Assembly (NCBI RefSeq): GCF_001811425.1 | Contig: NZ_KV804698.1 | Coordinates: 40,634 to 104,633, forward strand | Origin: Peptoniphilus_A sp001811425 | GTDB taxonomy: Bacteria; Bacillota; Clostridia; Tissierellales; Peptoniphilaceae | Direction of reading: 5' to 3' | Length of the DNA stretch: 64,000 nt | In this document: piece by piece, positions 40,787 through 48,924 of the stretch | How the letters are laid out: every line of letters starts with the position of its first letter | Numbering within the stretch: the stretch's first letter is position 1 | Notes under the pieces: model-generated | The model's database searches: none | The model's input: the letters and a program-made list of their open reading frames with translations, nothing else | What the model was told of the DNA's origin: nothing | Position numbers and translations under genes: made by a program

Positions 40787-41677
40787 TTATTTTTCAACGG
40801 AAGCTGAGTAATTTTTTTCTATAGAATCGTCAAGCATCTTTGTAAATTCTTCGTCTGTTTGATTTACATTAAGTCCTTCAGTTAAGGCTCTTGAATAAGA
40901 TGCAACTACGCCCCTATTTTTTCTAAGTTTTTCGTTGGCTTCTTCTCTTGAATAACCGCCAGAAAGGGCAACAACCCTAACAGTTTGGTCAAAGTCATAT
41001 AGGTCTTCGTAAAGATTTTCTTTTTCTGGAAGAGTCAACTTAAACATAACATAATTTTCTTTGCCAAGTTTTTTTAGTCCTTCAATTAAATATTTTTTTA
41101 GGACTTCTTCGATTTCAGCCTTGTCCTTAGCGTGGATATCAACTTCTGGCTCGATAATAGGAACAAATCCTGCTGCAGAAATTTTCTTTGCGTAGTCAAA
41201 TTGTTGTTCAACAACTTTTTTAATTGATTCTTCATTTAATTCTTTTACAACAGAACGCATCTTTGTGCCAAAAATATTTCTTTCCTTGGCATTTTCAAGA
41301 AGTTCGTCAAGGTGTTTGAAAGGCTTCATAAGTTGTGCGCCATCTTTTTCTACATCAAGACCTTCATCAATTTTTAAAATTGGAACTATGCCCTTTTCTT
41401 CCCAAAGGTAGTCGCCAGTGTACTTGTCGCCAACTTTTGAATTCATAGTAACCTTAAATAAAATTGCAGCCAAAATTCTGTCTGATGTGAAAGCTTCATT
41501 TGTTATAATTCTCTTTCTCATTTCGTGAACGAGCTTAAACATTTCTTCATCGTTAGAATACTTGTCTTCTGTAACCCCATAATTTAAAAGTGCCTTAGGT
41601 GTTGAGCCACCTGATTGGTCAAGAGCAGCTATAAAGCCTTTGCCATTTTTCATTCTATCAAATTGTTCTCTATTCAT
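40787..41677 (-). CDS. fda: Fructose-bisphosphate aldolase, class I
   Basis: 296 residues; Schiff-base aldolase of glycolysis, splitting fructose 1,6-bisphosphate. GFIAALDQSGGSTPKALL at the start, VPIIEPEVDI and the lysine-bearing YVMFKLTLPEKENLY segment (probable Schiff-base lysine) are class I features; SGGYSREEANEKL is the phosphate-binding part. ATG 41677 follows GGAGG; the TTG at 41689 precedes it. Single gene with its own promoter and terminator. Class I enzymes of this short form occur in many Gram-positive cocci. Confidence 0.94.
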   Translation of the reverse strand: MNREQFDRMKNGKGFIAALDQSGGSTPKALLNYGVTEDKYSNDEEMFKLVHEMRKRIITNEAFTSDRILAAILFKVTMNSKVGDKYTGDYLWEEKGIVPILKIDEGLDVEKDGAQLMKPFKHLDELLENAKERNIFGTKMRSVVKELNEESIKKVVEQQFDYAKKISAAGFVPIIEPEVDIHAKDKAEIEEVLKKYLIEGLKKLGKENYVMFKLTLPEKENLYEDLYDFDQTVRVVALSGGYSREEANEKLRKNRGVVASYSRALTEGLNVNQTDEEFTKMLDDSIEKNYSASVEK

Positions 41678-41713
41678 TTTTACCTCCAAAGTCTAGACTT
41701 CTAATTACTTCTA

Positions 41714-41742
41714 ATTATATAATAAGTAGACATAGTTGACAA
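41714..41742 (-). promoter_or_regulatory. Promoter of the aldolase gene
   Basis: On the minus strand TTGTCA, 17 bases, TATAAT. The -10 lies in the palindrome attatataat (41714-41723), which also gives a TATAAT on the plus strand toward the RNase H operon. Confidence 0.75.
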
Positions 41743-41763
41743 ATGACAAATTTTGAGGTGAAT

Positions 41764-42342
41764 ATGAATTATTACGCAGTTAGAGTTGGGAGAAATCCCG
41801 GCATATATAAAACTTGGGACGAGTGCAAAAAAGAGACCATGGGCTTTAAGGGAGCAAGCTTTAAAAAATTTTCTAGCTTAGAAGATGCCAAGGCCTTTAT
41901 TAATGAAGTTGAAGAAGAAAAAAGGGAAGATGCAGAAAAGGATGAACTAATAGTTTATGTAGACGGTTCTTATAGAAATTCTGATAAGAGTCATTCCTAT
42001 GGGGTATATATGTACAATGATGAGGAGGAATATTCCTTTTCCAAAAGATTTTTTAAGGATTCAGACATGAGAAATGTTTCTGGAGAAATAAAGGGCGCCA
42101 TGAAGGCCATGGAATACGCAGAGTCTATTGGGAAGAGAAAAATTTATCTTCATTACGATTACGAAGGCATAAGGTCATGGGCTCTTGGCTTTTGGAAGAC
42201 AAATAAAGAGGGAACTATTGCCTATAAAAAGTTTTATGATGACATTAAGGATAGGCTTCAAGTGAAGTTTATAAAGGTAGAGGCCCATACTGGTGTCAAG
42301 TACAACGAACTTGTGGACAAGCTTGCAAAGGAGGCAAAATGA
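41764..42342 (+). CDS. rnhA: RNase H1 family protein with N-terminal RNA/DNA-hybrid-binding domain
   Basis: 192 residues. An N-terminal hybrid-binding (viroplasmin-like) domain, YYAVRVGRNPGIYKTWDECK through GASFKKFSSLEDAKAFI, is followed by an RNase H fold with catalytic acids expected at IVYVDGSYR (Asp), SGEIKGAMKAMEYA (Glu), YDYEGIRSW (Asp) and a C-terminal VEAHTGVKYNELVDKLAK. It removes RNA from hybrids. GAGGTGA lies before ATG 41764. It leads a five-gene operon with overlapping starts and stops. Confidence 0.9.
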   Translation: MNYYAVRVGRNPGIYKTWDECKKETMGFKGASFKKFSSLEDAKAFINEVEEEKREDAEKDELIVYVDGSYRNSDKSHSYGVYMYNDEEEYSFSKRFFKDSDMRNVSGEIKGAMKAMEYAESIGKRKIYLHYDYEGIRSWALGFWKTNKEGTIAYKKFYDDIKDRLQVKFIKVEAHTGVKYNELVDKLAKEAK

Positions 42343-42758
42343 GAAAATCTTGGGACGAATATTTTATGGAAATAACTGAAATGGTAGCAACGAGATCTAC
42401 TTGCGATAGGGCCTTTGTGGGCTGCGTCCTGGTAAATTCTGACAATAGAATTATTTCCACTGGCTACAATGGTTCAGTGACGGGAAACCCTCACTGCGAC
42501 GAAGTTGGTCATACAATGCGTGACGGTCACTGCATAGCAACTATCCACGCAGAGATGAATGCCCTCTTATACTGTGCAAAGGAAGGGATTTCTGTCAAAG
42601 GCGCCAAGGCTTATGTTACACATTTTCCATGTCTTAACTGCACAAAGGCACTTATACAAGCAGGAATCTGTGCAATTTACTACCACGAAGCTTATAGAGT
42701 TGACGATTATGCCCTAGAGTTAATCGAAAAAAATAATATTTTATTAAAACAAATTTAG
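42339..42758 (+). CDS. Deoxycytidylate deaminase
   Basis: 139 residues; zinc enzyme turning dCMP into dUMP for dTTP synthesis (ComEB/Dctd type). Zinc motif HAEMNAL (His, Glu) and PCLNCTKAL (two Cys) are complete; CDRAFVGCVLVNSDNRIISTGYNGS is typical. The start overlaps the RNase H stop by four bases, and AAGGAGG lies within the upstream gene. Confidence 0.93.
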   Translation: MRKSWDEYFMEITEMVATRSTCDRAFVGCVLVNSDNRIISTGYNGSVTGNPHCDEVGHTMRDGHCIATIHAEMNALLYCAKEGISVKGAKAYVTHFPCLNCTKALIQAGICAIYYHEAYRVDDYALELIEKNNILLKQI

Positions 42759-42768
42759 GAGGTTAGAG

Positions 42769-43188
42769 ATGAAGGGATTTATGGAAGAGTTTAAGGATTT
42801 TGTTGCTAAGGGAAATGTCATGGATATGGCGGTTGGTGTCATTATAGGTGGTGCCTTTGGCAAAATCGTGTCAAGTCTTGTGGAAAATATTTTGATGCCA
42901 CTTATTGGAATTTTACTTGGTGGTGTTAATTTTTCTGATTTGAGCGCAACGGTTGGAAATGCCGAAGTTAAATACGGCGTATTTTTGCAAGCTGTTTTTG
43001 ATTTCTTGATTATCGCACTTGTTATTTTTATTATGATTAAACAAATCTCAAAGGTTACTGACAAATTTAAAAAAGAGGAAGAAGAGGTAGAGCCTACAGA
43101 AAAGGTGTGCCCTTTCTGCAAGTCAACTATTGCCATTGATGCTACTAGATGTCCACACTGCACATCTGAACTTGGAAGTATAAAATGA
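42769..43188 (+). CDS. mscL: Large-conductance mechanosensitive channel with zinc-ribbon tail
   Basis: 139 residues; pressure-relief channel of the membrane. MKGFMEEFKDFVAKGNVMDM then AVGVIIGGAFGKIVSSLV (helix 1) and a second helix around residues 70-95 are typical. After an acidic linker the C-terminus carries CPFCKSTIAIDATRCPHC, a two-CxxC zinc ribbon in the cytosol in place of the usual short helical bundle end. TAGGAGG precedes the start. The stop overlaps the patatin gene. Confidence 0.93.
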   Translation: MKGFMEEFKDFVAKGNVMDMAVGVIIGGAFGKIVSSLVENILMPLIGILLGGVNFSDLSATVGNAEVKYGVFLQAVFDFLIIALVIFIMIKQISKVTDKFKKEEEEVEPTEKVCPFCKSTIAIDATRCPHCTSELGSIK

Positions 43189-44225
43189 AAGAGTGGGATT
43201 TAGTCCTTGAAGGCGGCGGAGCTAAGGGTGCTTACCAAGTAGGTGCCTATTTCGCCCTCATGGAAATGGGATTTAATTTTTCAAAAATCGTTGGAACAAG
43301 CATTGGCGCTTTTAACGGAGCTATGTTCTGCCAAGGTGACGCCTATGAGTGTTTTAAAGCTTGGAGGAGTTTAGATTTTTCTTCCTTTGAAAATGAAATG
43401 GAAGAAATTGATAATAATGAAGATGATGACTTGTTGGACAAGATAAGTCAATTGTTAAGGGATCGCGATATAAAAATTCCTGAGATAAAAAAATCCCCAG
43501 ACCCACTATTTAGGTTAGTTGATGAATATATTGATGAAGAAAAAATAAGAAAGTCTGATGTTGATTTTGGCTTGTGTACTGTCAATATTTCTGATTTTAA
43601 GGTTGAAAAATTATTTAAAGATGACATTGAAAAGGGACTTTTGAAGGATTATATAATCGCATCTTGTTACTTGCCTGTATTTAAAATGAAGCCCCTTCAC
43701 GGAAAGTATTTTTTAGATGGTGGATTTGCATCACAATTGCCAGTGGACATGGTTGACCAGACAGGCAGGGACGCTGTAGTTATAAGACTTCACAATACTC
43801 CGCCTAAAACTGAAATAAAGGCAAAATATATAATAAAGCCAAATAAAAAACTTGGTTCAAGCATGGATTTTAACAAAGAAAAGGCTGATGAACTCATAAA
43901 AACTGGCTACTTTGACGCCTTTAGAGAAGTTAAAGGATTAAGGGGAGAAGATTATTATATACATCCAGTGGAGGAAGAGGAAAGCTTAAAATATATTCCC
44001 AGAATTTTAAAAAACAAGTTTGAAAATTCTGGGAATGAACTTGTGAGAAAAGTATTTGAGGAACATGTTCCAAAGCTTGCAGAGGAATTGGACTTGCCAG
44101 AAACTTTTAAATATGACGAACTTCTATATAAGCTTCTAGAAGATGAGGCAGAGAGAAAGAAAGTGGATAGATTTAAAATTTATACAGTTGATGAACTAAT
44201 GAGGGAAATAGAAAATGGATTTTAA
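43185..44225 (+). CDS. Patatin-like phospholipase
   Basis: 346 residues. The oxyanion motif GGGAKGAYQVG is at residue 10, the nucleophile serine in GTSIGAFNG near residue 41, and the catalytic aspartate in DGGFASQLP near residue 182: a complete Ser-Asp dyad. Likely a lipid acyl hydrolase acting in the cytosol or at the membrane. C-terminal 150 residues are of unknown role. It overlaps mscL by four bases (ATGA) and the Nudix gene by eleven. Confidence 0.92.
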   Translation: MKEWDLVLEGGGAKGAYQVGAYFALMEMGFNFSKIVGTSIGAFNGAMFCQGDAYECFKAWRSLDFSSFENEMEEIDNNEDDDLLDKISQLLRDRDIKIPEIKKSPDPLFRLVDEYIDEEKIRKSDVDFGLCTVNISDFKVEKLFKDDIEKGLLKDYIIASCYLPVFKMKPLHGKYFLDGGFASQLPVDMVDQTGRDAVVIRLHNTPPKTEIKAKYIIKPNKKLGSSMDFNKEKADELIKTGYFDAFREVKGLRGEDYYIHPVEEEESLKYIPRILKNKFENSGNELVRKVFEEHVPKLAEELDLPETFKYDELLYKLLEDEAERKKVDRFKIYTVDELMREIENGF

Positions 44226-44844
44226 TGCTGATTTTGACTTGATGAAAATTAAAGCTAAACTTCAGAAGAAAAGTCCTATGCCTGTAGATGTGAAAAATAG
44301 ATTTGCTGTCATGATTCCTCTAATAAAGAGAAAGGGAGAAATTCACCTCTTGTTTGAGAAGAGAGCCTTAACTCTTAGGAATCAACCAGGAGAAATTTCC
44401 TTTCCAGGAGGTCGCATAGAAAAAAATGAGACTCCCTGGGAAGCTGCCCTTAGAGAAACTTGCGAGGAACTCTTAATAGAAGAAAAAGACTTGGAAATCT
44501 ATGCAGAGGGCGACTTTTTGGTCAATCCCTATGCTGCAATTATCTACACCTTTATTGGGGAAATTAAAAAAGATTTTTTCGAAATCAGTCCCTCAAAGTA
44601 CGAAGTGGAAAGTATTTTTACAGTGCCCCTAAAGTTTTTTATGGAAACTGAGCCAAAAACCTACACCATAAATTTAAAGGTCAATAGAAGCGAGGACTTC
44701 CCCTACCACTTGATCCCCAATGGCGAAAATTATAAGTTCAAAAGGGGAAGGGAAGAAGTTTTATTTTACGATTATAAGGGTCAAATCATCTGGGGCTTTA
44801 CTGCAAAAATGGCGAGAAGGTTTGTGGAAAGGATAAGCCTTTAG
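44215..44844 (+). CDS. Nudix hydrolase, CoA-pyrophosphatase-like
   Basis: 209 residues. LLFEKRALTLRNQPGEISFPGG is the extended signature of the CoA/acyl-CoA pyrophosphatase branch (shown here in parts: LRNQPGEISFPGG), running into the Nudix box GRIEKNETPWEAALRETCEE. The last glycine of the box is replaced by leucine (EELLIEE), while the metal-binding glutamates remain. It probably hydrolyses CoA derivatives to phosphopantetheine and ADP. Last gene of the operon; a terminator is 160 bases downstream. Confidence 0.88.
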   Translation: MDFNADFDLMKIKAKLQKKSPMPVDVKNRFAVMIPLIKRKGEIHLLFEKRALTLRNQPGEISFPGGRIEKNETPWEAALRETCEELLIEEKDLEIYAEGDFLVNPYAAIIYTFIGEIKKDFFEISPSKYEVESIFTVPLKFFMETEPKTYTINLKVNRSEDFPYHLIPNGENYKFKRGREEVLFYDYKGQIIWGFTAKMARRFVERISL

Positions 44845-45002
44845 ACTTAATAAAATTTTGTACAAATAATGTTCAAAATTTTTATAAAGCAAAACAAAAG
44901 GTAAAAAATTCCCGCAAGAAATGAAAAATTTAAGGAATTTTTTATAAAAAAAGAACAAAAAAGTAAAAAAAATTTGTAACACAAATGTAATATTTCTTTT
45001 TC

Positions 45003-45037
45003 AAGCTCTAAATTTCAAGCTTTAGAGCTTTTTTTAT
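45003..45037 (+). terminator. Terminator of the RNase H-Nudix operon
   Basis: Ten-base-pair stem aagctctaaa/tttagagctt with an eight-base loop, then seven T. Confidence 0.88.
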
Positions 45038-45105
45038 TTTTATTAGAAAATATATACAAATAATATAAATTCAGAGATGGCTAAATAATGGGACTTGGGA
45101 CAAGA

Positions 45106-45122
45106 ATTACAAATTGGTTACA
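45106..45122 (-). promoter_or_regulatory. Candidate WalR (YycF) binding site
   Basis: On the minus strand TGTAAC-CAATT-TGTAAT fits the known WalR pattern TGTWAH-N5-TGTWAH exactly. It ends five bases before the -35 box of the G5/3D-domain gene, an activator position, and WalR is known to control cell-wall hydrolase genes. Confidence 0.5.
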
Positions 45123-45127
45123 AAAAA

Positions 45128-45156
45128 TTGACAAAGCAAGTTTTTTCTATTATACT
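45128..45156 (+). promoter_or_regulatory. Promoter of the G5/3D-domain gene
   Basis: TTGACA, 17 bases, TATACT: near-consensus. Transcription would start near 45163, about 65 bases before the TTG start codon. Confidence 0.8.
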
Positions 45157-45229
45157 TTTAAGAGGTTAGAAGAAGTTACAAAATCGTAACAATATTTACA
45201 ACTTTGTAACGCTAATGGAGGTAATATAG

Positions 45230-46216
45230 TTGAATAGAAAAAACATTTTTCGAAATGCGAAATTTATTATGATTTTCCTAGCTCTTGTGTCTGTACTTAC
45301 AATGGGTTTTAGCACAGCTCTAGGAAATGATGTAGAATTAAATATTAATGGAAAGACAAAGACAGTTTTTACATATGAAAAGACTGTAGGTGACTTCTTA
45401 GAAAAGGAAGGCATTGTACTTAAAAATAAGGACCTAGTTAGTCCAAGCCTTGATAAAGAAATTGATAAGGATATGAAGATTGTTATTTCTTCTCCAAAAT
45501 CTTATCACATTAAAGACGGCAAAAAGACAATAATAGCAGAAGCAAGTGGCTACACAGTTGCCGATGTACTGGACAACCTAGACATTAAGTTAAACAAACT
45601 TGACAGAGTTTCTCTTCCTCTTGACGAAATTGCAAAAGAGGGCATGGAAATTAAAATCGATAGAGTTGTAGTTGAAAACCTTGAAAACAAAATAGAAATT
45701 CCTTTTGAAACAGAAAGTCGCGAAAACAAAGACATGTTTGAAGGAGAAAAAAAGGTAATCACTAAGGGCGAAGTTGGACAAAAGACTGAAAGCCTAAAGA
45801 ACACTTATGTAAATGGCGTTCTTGAAACTACTGAAGTTTTAAAAAGTGAAATCACAAAGGATCCAGTTAAGGAAGTTGTAGAAGTTGGAACTAAAAAGGG
45901 AACAGTAGCTCCTAATGGAAAAAATGCCAAGAGAGTAATAGTAATGCAAGCTACAGCTTATGATCCAACAGCTGGTTCAAAAACTGCCATGGGAACTCGT
46001 GCAAGAGTTGGTGCAGTTGCCGTTGACCCTAAGGTTATTCCACTTGGTTCAAAACTTTATATAGAATCAATGGACGGTTTTGCAAGTTATGGATATGCAA
46101 CAGCAGAAGATACTGGTGGAGCAATTAAGGGCAACAGAATTGATTTATTTTACAACTCAAATGCTGAGGCAAATAGGTTCGGCAGAAGAAATGTAAAAGT
46201 TTATGTATTAGACTAA
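45230..46216 (+). CDS. Secreted cell-wall protein with DUF348, G5 and 3D domains
   Basis: 328 residues, starting at TTG after TGGAGGT. A signal peptide (residues 1-32, ending STALG) is followed by two ubiquitin-like DUF348 repeats (VELNINGKTKTVFTYEKTVGDFL and SYHIKDGKKTIIAEASGYTVADVL), a G5 domain (about 150-225) and a C-terminal 3D domain with its aspartates: AYDPTAG, VDPKVIPLGSKLYI and AEDTGGAIKGNRIDLF. This is the layout of YabE/Rpf-like proteins; the 3D barrel resembles lytic transglycosylase MltA. It likely trims peptidoglycan. Single gene with its own promoter and terminator. Confidence 0.9.
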   Translation: MNRKNIFRNAKFIMIFLALVSVLTMGFSTALGNDVELNINGKTKTVFTYEKTVGDFLEKEGIVLKNKDLVSPSLDKEIDKDMKIVISSPKSYHIKDGKKTIIAEASGYTVADVLDNLDIKLNKLDRVSLPLDEIAKEGMEIKIDRVVVENLENKIEIPFETESRENKDMFEGEKKVITKGEVGQKTESLKNTYVNGVLETTEVLKSEITKDPVKEVVEVGTKKGTVAPNGKNAKRVIVMQATAYDPTAGSKTAMGTRARVGAVAVDPKVIPLGSKLYIESMDGFASYGYATAEDTGGAIKGNRIDLFYNSNAEANRFGRRNVKVYVLD

Positions 46217-46221
46217 TTAAG

Positions 46222-46245
46222 GTCCTGGCAACAGGACTTTTTTTA
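46222..46245 (+). terminator. Terminator of the G5/3D-domain gene
   Basis: gtcctg/caggac stem with a gcaa loop, then seven T. Confidence 0.88.
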
Positions 46246-46362
46246 TTGGGAAAATTTTTGATTTTAAAAATTTGTGAGACTTTTACTTAGAACTTGTCGA
46301 AAATTTTCACCGAAATTAAAAAGCTAAGAAAAAATAAAATTTTAAAAAATAAAGCTTGACCA

Positions 46363-46391
46363 TTTAAAAGAACTTTTATTTACTTTATAAT
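46363..46391 (+). promoter_or_regulatory. Promoter of the 46410-47315 gene
   Basis: TTTAAA, 17 bases, TATAAT, ending 18 bases before the start codon. Confidence 0.6.
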
Positions 46392-46409
46392 ATATATGAG
46401 GATGATTTT

Positions 46410-47315
46410 ATGAAATTAATTGAACATGAACTCGTCGATAGATATATTTATTATTTGCAAAGATACATCCCCTATGACAAGCAAAAGGATGCCAGGGATG
46501 ATTTTTTAGAAATTTTAAAAGATAGACTTCCCGAAATTTATACGGAAGATGACATAAAAAAAGAATTAAATAGAATGGGAAATCCCTACGAATTTGCCAG
46601 TGCTTATAGTGAGGGGGGAAACTTTCTTATAAGTGGCAAGAATTATGAAATTTTTGTCGCCTTCTTAAAGATGCTTTCTGTTTCAGCCCTAATTGGAATA
46701 ATTTTATTTATTTTCAATTACTTCAACAGATTTGTCAGCGCAAATTTATTTGACCTACTAAAGAGTCTAGTCATTAGCATTTTTATCTTGAGCCTACTTC
46801 CTTCATGGATTTGTGAAAAAATCAAGACCACAAAAATTTTAAAGGCACTTACAGAGGATTGGGACATAGATAATCTTTACGAGACTAAGGATTTTAAAAT
46901 TGAAAAGTATGAAATTGCACTACATCTAGTGACTTTTTCAATGTATTTTATGCTTCAGACTTATATAATCACTGCCAGCATAAATATTTCCATTGTCACT
47001 TACACCTTTATAATGTTTTTATTTTTTATAAATGTGCTTAGCGACAACTTAAAGCTTTCAGAAAACACAATCGTCTCAAAGATAATGTATCTGGAATACT
47101 TTGTAGATATTTTTACAATCATCAGTTTTATTATTATGACTAATCACTTTATCCCAAAGGTATTTATCATAAAGGTAATAATGCTAATGAGCCTAATTAA
47201 TTTAATTTTAAACACTTACAATATTTCTAAGAGCAAAAATATTTTGTTATCGCGAAAGAAGAGAAAGAAAAATAAGTACAAGAGAAGAAATAAAAAAGAC
47301 AGAGAAAACTCTTAG
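46410..47315 (+). CDS. Multi-pass membrane protein with N-terminal HAAS-like domain
   Basis: 301 residues. The first 65 (YLQRYIPYDKQKDARDDFLE, then ELNRMGNPYEFASAYSE) resemble the small cytosolic HAAS/DUF1700-type helical domain found on Firmicutes membrane proteins; this is a reading by eye. About six to seven hydrophobic helices follow, and the last 25 residues are nearly all Lys/Arg/Asn. No catalytic motif is visible, and I do not recognise the family of the membrane part. GAGGATG precedes the start. Single gene. Confidence 0.6.
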   Translation: MKLIEHELVDRYIYYLQRYIPYDKQKDARDDFLEILKDRLPEIYTEDDIKKELNRMGNPYEFASAYSEGGNFLISGKNYEIFVAFLKMLSVSALIGIILFIFNYFNRFVSANLFDLLKSLVISIFILSLLPSWICEKIKTTKILKALTEDWDIDNLYETKDFKIEKYEIALHLVTFSMYFMLQTYIITASINISIVTYTFIMFLFFINVLSDNLKLSENTIVSKIMYLEYFVDIFTIISFIIMTNHFIPKVFIIKVIMLMSLINLILNTYNISKSKNILLSRKKRKKNKYKRRNKKDRENS

Positions 47316-47335
47316 AGTCTCCCTGTCTTTTTTTC
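47293..47335 (+). terminator. Terminator of the HAAS-like membrane gene
   Basis: aaagacag (47295-47302) pairs with ctgtcttt (47323-47330), with an inner gaga/tctc, and a T-rich run follows. Confidence 0.75.
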
Positions 47336-47347
47336 TTTAAAAAATTC

Positions 47348-47587
47348 TTAAGCTAGGTTTTCCTTTAAATATTTAATAATATCTAGTGATTCATAAAGAG
47401 GCTCTTCGCCAATGAATAGACATGGCACTTGTTTTTTGCCACCCTTTTCTATTAAATACTCTCGAGCTTCTTTGTCCTTGTCGATATTTTTTATTTCTAC
47501 AGAGTCAATGCCATTATCTGCCATAAAGGATTCAACTTTTTTGCAGAAAGGACAAACTGTTCCTACATAAAGTGTTAATTTTTCCAT
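47348..47587 (-). CDS. Glutaredoxin-like protein
   Basis: 79 residues, thioredoxin fold. The redox motif CPFC is at residues 11-14 (YVGTVCPFCKKVESFM), the cis-proline loop is KKQVPCLFI, and the C-terminal helix EEPLYESLDIIKYLKENL fits glutaredoxin/GST-N proteins. ATG 47587 is chosen: TTGGAGGG is nine bases upstream, while the frame open beyond it lacks a site and overlaps the divergent gene's promoter. It reduces disulfides or mixed thiols; the thiol partner in an anaerobe probably lacking glutathione is unclear. Confidence 0.88.
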   Translation of the reverse strand: MEKLTLYVGTVCPFCKKVESFMADNGIDSVEIKNIDKDKEAREYLIEKGGKKQVPCLFIGEEPLYESLDIIKYLKENLA

Positions 47588-47642
47588 AATATCCCTCCAA
47601 AATAGATTTACCCAATTAATGGCAAAGAAAACAAGGGCAGTA

Positions 47643-47671
47643 TTTAAATAACAGCCATTTTTTGATATAAT
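47643..47671 (+). promoter_or_regulatory. Promoter of the 47694-54205 operon
   Basis: TTTAAA, 17 bases, TATAAT with the extended TG (TGATATAAT). Its -10 ends 22 bases before the first gene. Confidence 0.7.
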
Positions 47672-47693
47672 AACATAGATTCGAGGTGATATT

Positions 47694-48158
47694 GTGGGAT
47701 TTTTTGACAGTCTCGATGGCAATGTAGATGAAATTATGGAAAATTTAAACTATTTGAAGAAAAAAATTGTAAGTGAATCACAGGAAATTAAGAAGACGGC
47801 AAGGCTAAAGTACGAAATTTTAAATGAAGAGAGAAAATTATCTGAACTCTTTGAGGCCCTTGGTCGCCATGAATATAGCCTTTTAAAGGGTCTTCAGTCA
47901 GAGCTTGATGTTGACGAGACCTTGAGAGAAATTGAAAGGCACAGTGCAAGGATCTCTTCCCTAAAAATGGGTCTTGATGTAAGGGACAGTTCAGGGCTTA
48001 TTTTTACAAGTGATTCTGAAAGTAAGCTAGATAAAAATTTAGGCGAAGATGACTTTTCTGGACTTTATATTGAAAAAGACCTTGGAAAAGAAAATAATTC
48101 AAGAAATGATGAAGGATCCATAATTTTTATAGAAGAAGATGAAGATGAAAGTAGATAA
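47694..48158 (+). CDS. Coiled-coil protein of unknown function
   Basis: 154 residues from a GTG start after CGAGGTGAT. Residues 10-95 are a long amphipathic helix (heptads such as IMENLNYLKKKIVSESQEIKK); the rest is acidic and serine-rich (DDFSGLYIEKDLGKENN, ending EEDEDESR) and probably disordered. No signal peptide or membrane helix. I do not recognise it. It overlaps the next gene by 20 bases and heads an operon of cell-wall and RNA genes. Confidence 0.6.
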   Translation: MGFFDSLDGNVDEIMENLNYLKKKIVSESQEIKKTARLKYEILNEERKLSELFEALGRHEYSLLKGLQSELDVDETLREIERHSARISSLKMGLDVRDSSGLIFTSDSESKLDKNLGEDDFSGLYIEKDLGKENNSRNDEGSIIFIEEDEDESR

Positions 48159-48915
48159 AAATTTTATTGATATAGATGGAATTAAAACTGCATATATTAA
48201 GAGAGAGGGCGGCGACAAAGTGGCTGTAATTCTCCATGGATGGGGTGCATATATTGAATCAATTATGCCGATTTTTAATGCCATTCCAGAATCTTACACA
48301 GTCTATGCCTACGATGCGCCAGGCTTTGGCGATTCTGATAACCCAAAAGAAGTCATGGGGACCTACGATTATTATGAATTTCTCTTAAAATTTTTGGAGA
48401 TCTTTAATATAAAGAAGGCGACCTTTATCGGTCACTCCTTTGGTGGCAAGACATTAACCATTCTAGGGGCAAGAAATAAGGACTTAATAGACAAGCTTGT
48501 AATAATTGATGCATCAGGAGTTCTTCCTAAGAGAAAGCTTTCTTATTACACTAAGGTCTACTCCTTTAAGGCGGCAAAAAAATTATATATGCTGACTCAT
48601 GGTAACAATGAAGAAGCCATGGAAAAGTTTTATAAAAATCGCGGCTCTGACGACTATCAAGCAGCAGATGGAATTATGCGCAAGTGCTTCGTAAAAGTTG
48701 TAAACGAATCTACAAGAGAAGAGTTTAAAAACATTGAGGCAGAGACCCTTCTCATTTGGGGAGATAGGGACGAGGCAACGCCCCTTTACATGGGTAAGAT
48801 TTTTGAAGAAGAGATAAAAAATTCTGGACTTGTGGTCTTAGAAGATGCAGGCCACTATTCTTACCTAGACAAGTTTTCGCAATTTAGCGCAGTTATTAAT
48901 TCATTTTTAGATTAG
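48139..48915 (+). CDS. Alpha/beta hydrolase
   Basis: 258 residues, cytosolic. LHGWGAYIES (oxyanion region), the nucleophile elbow GHSFGGK near residue 96, the acid in GDRDEATP near 212 and the histidine in AGHYSYLD near 240 form a full catalytic triad. The substrate is unknown; esterase or thioesterase is likely. Two close ATG codons (48139 and 48145) could start it, both inside the previous gene. It sits directly before the MurF-like gene, a neighbourhood that could hint at envelope metabolism. Confidence 0.85.
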   Translation: MKMKVDKNFIDIDGIKTAYIKREGGDKVAVILHGWGAYIESIMPIFNAIPESYTVYAYDAPGFGDSDNPKEVMGTYDYYEFLLKFLEIFNIKKATFIGHSFGGKTLTILGARNKDLIDKLVIIDASGVLPKRKLSYYTKVYSFKAAKKLYMLTHGNNEEAMEKFYKNRGSDDYQAADGIMRKCFVKVVNESTREEFKNIEAETLLIWGDRDEATPLYMGKIFEEEIKNSGLVVLEDAGHYSYLDKFSQFSAVINSFLD

Positions 48916-48924
48916 GAGATTTAC

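Larger units (their letters stand above)
44845..45229 (+). promoter_or_regulatory. Intergenic region with terminator and WalR-like boxes
   Basis: No gene. The first 130 bases are AT-rich filler. A WalR-like box TGTAAC-5-TGTAAT sits at 44975-44991 just before the terminator, a second, in reverse orientation (ATTACA-5-GTTACA), at 45106-45122 just before a promoter, and a leader hairpin gttacaaa/tttgtaac at 45175-45210 just before the 3D-domain gene. Confidence 0.5.
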
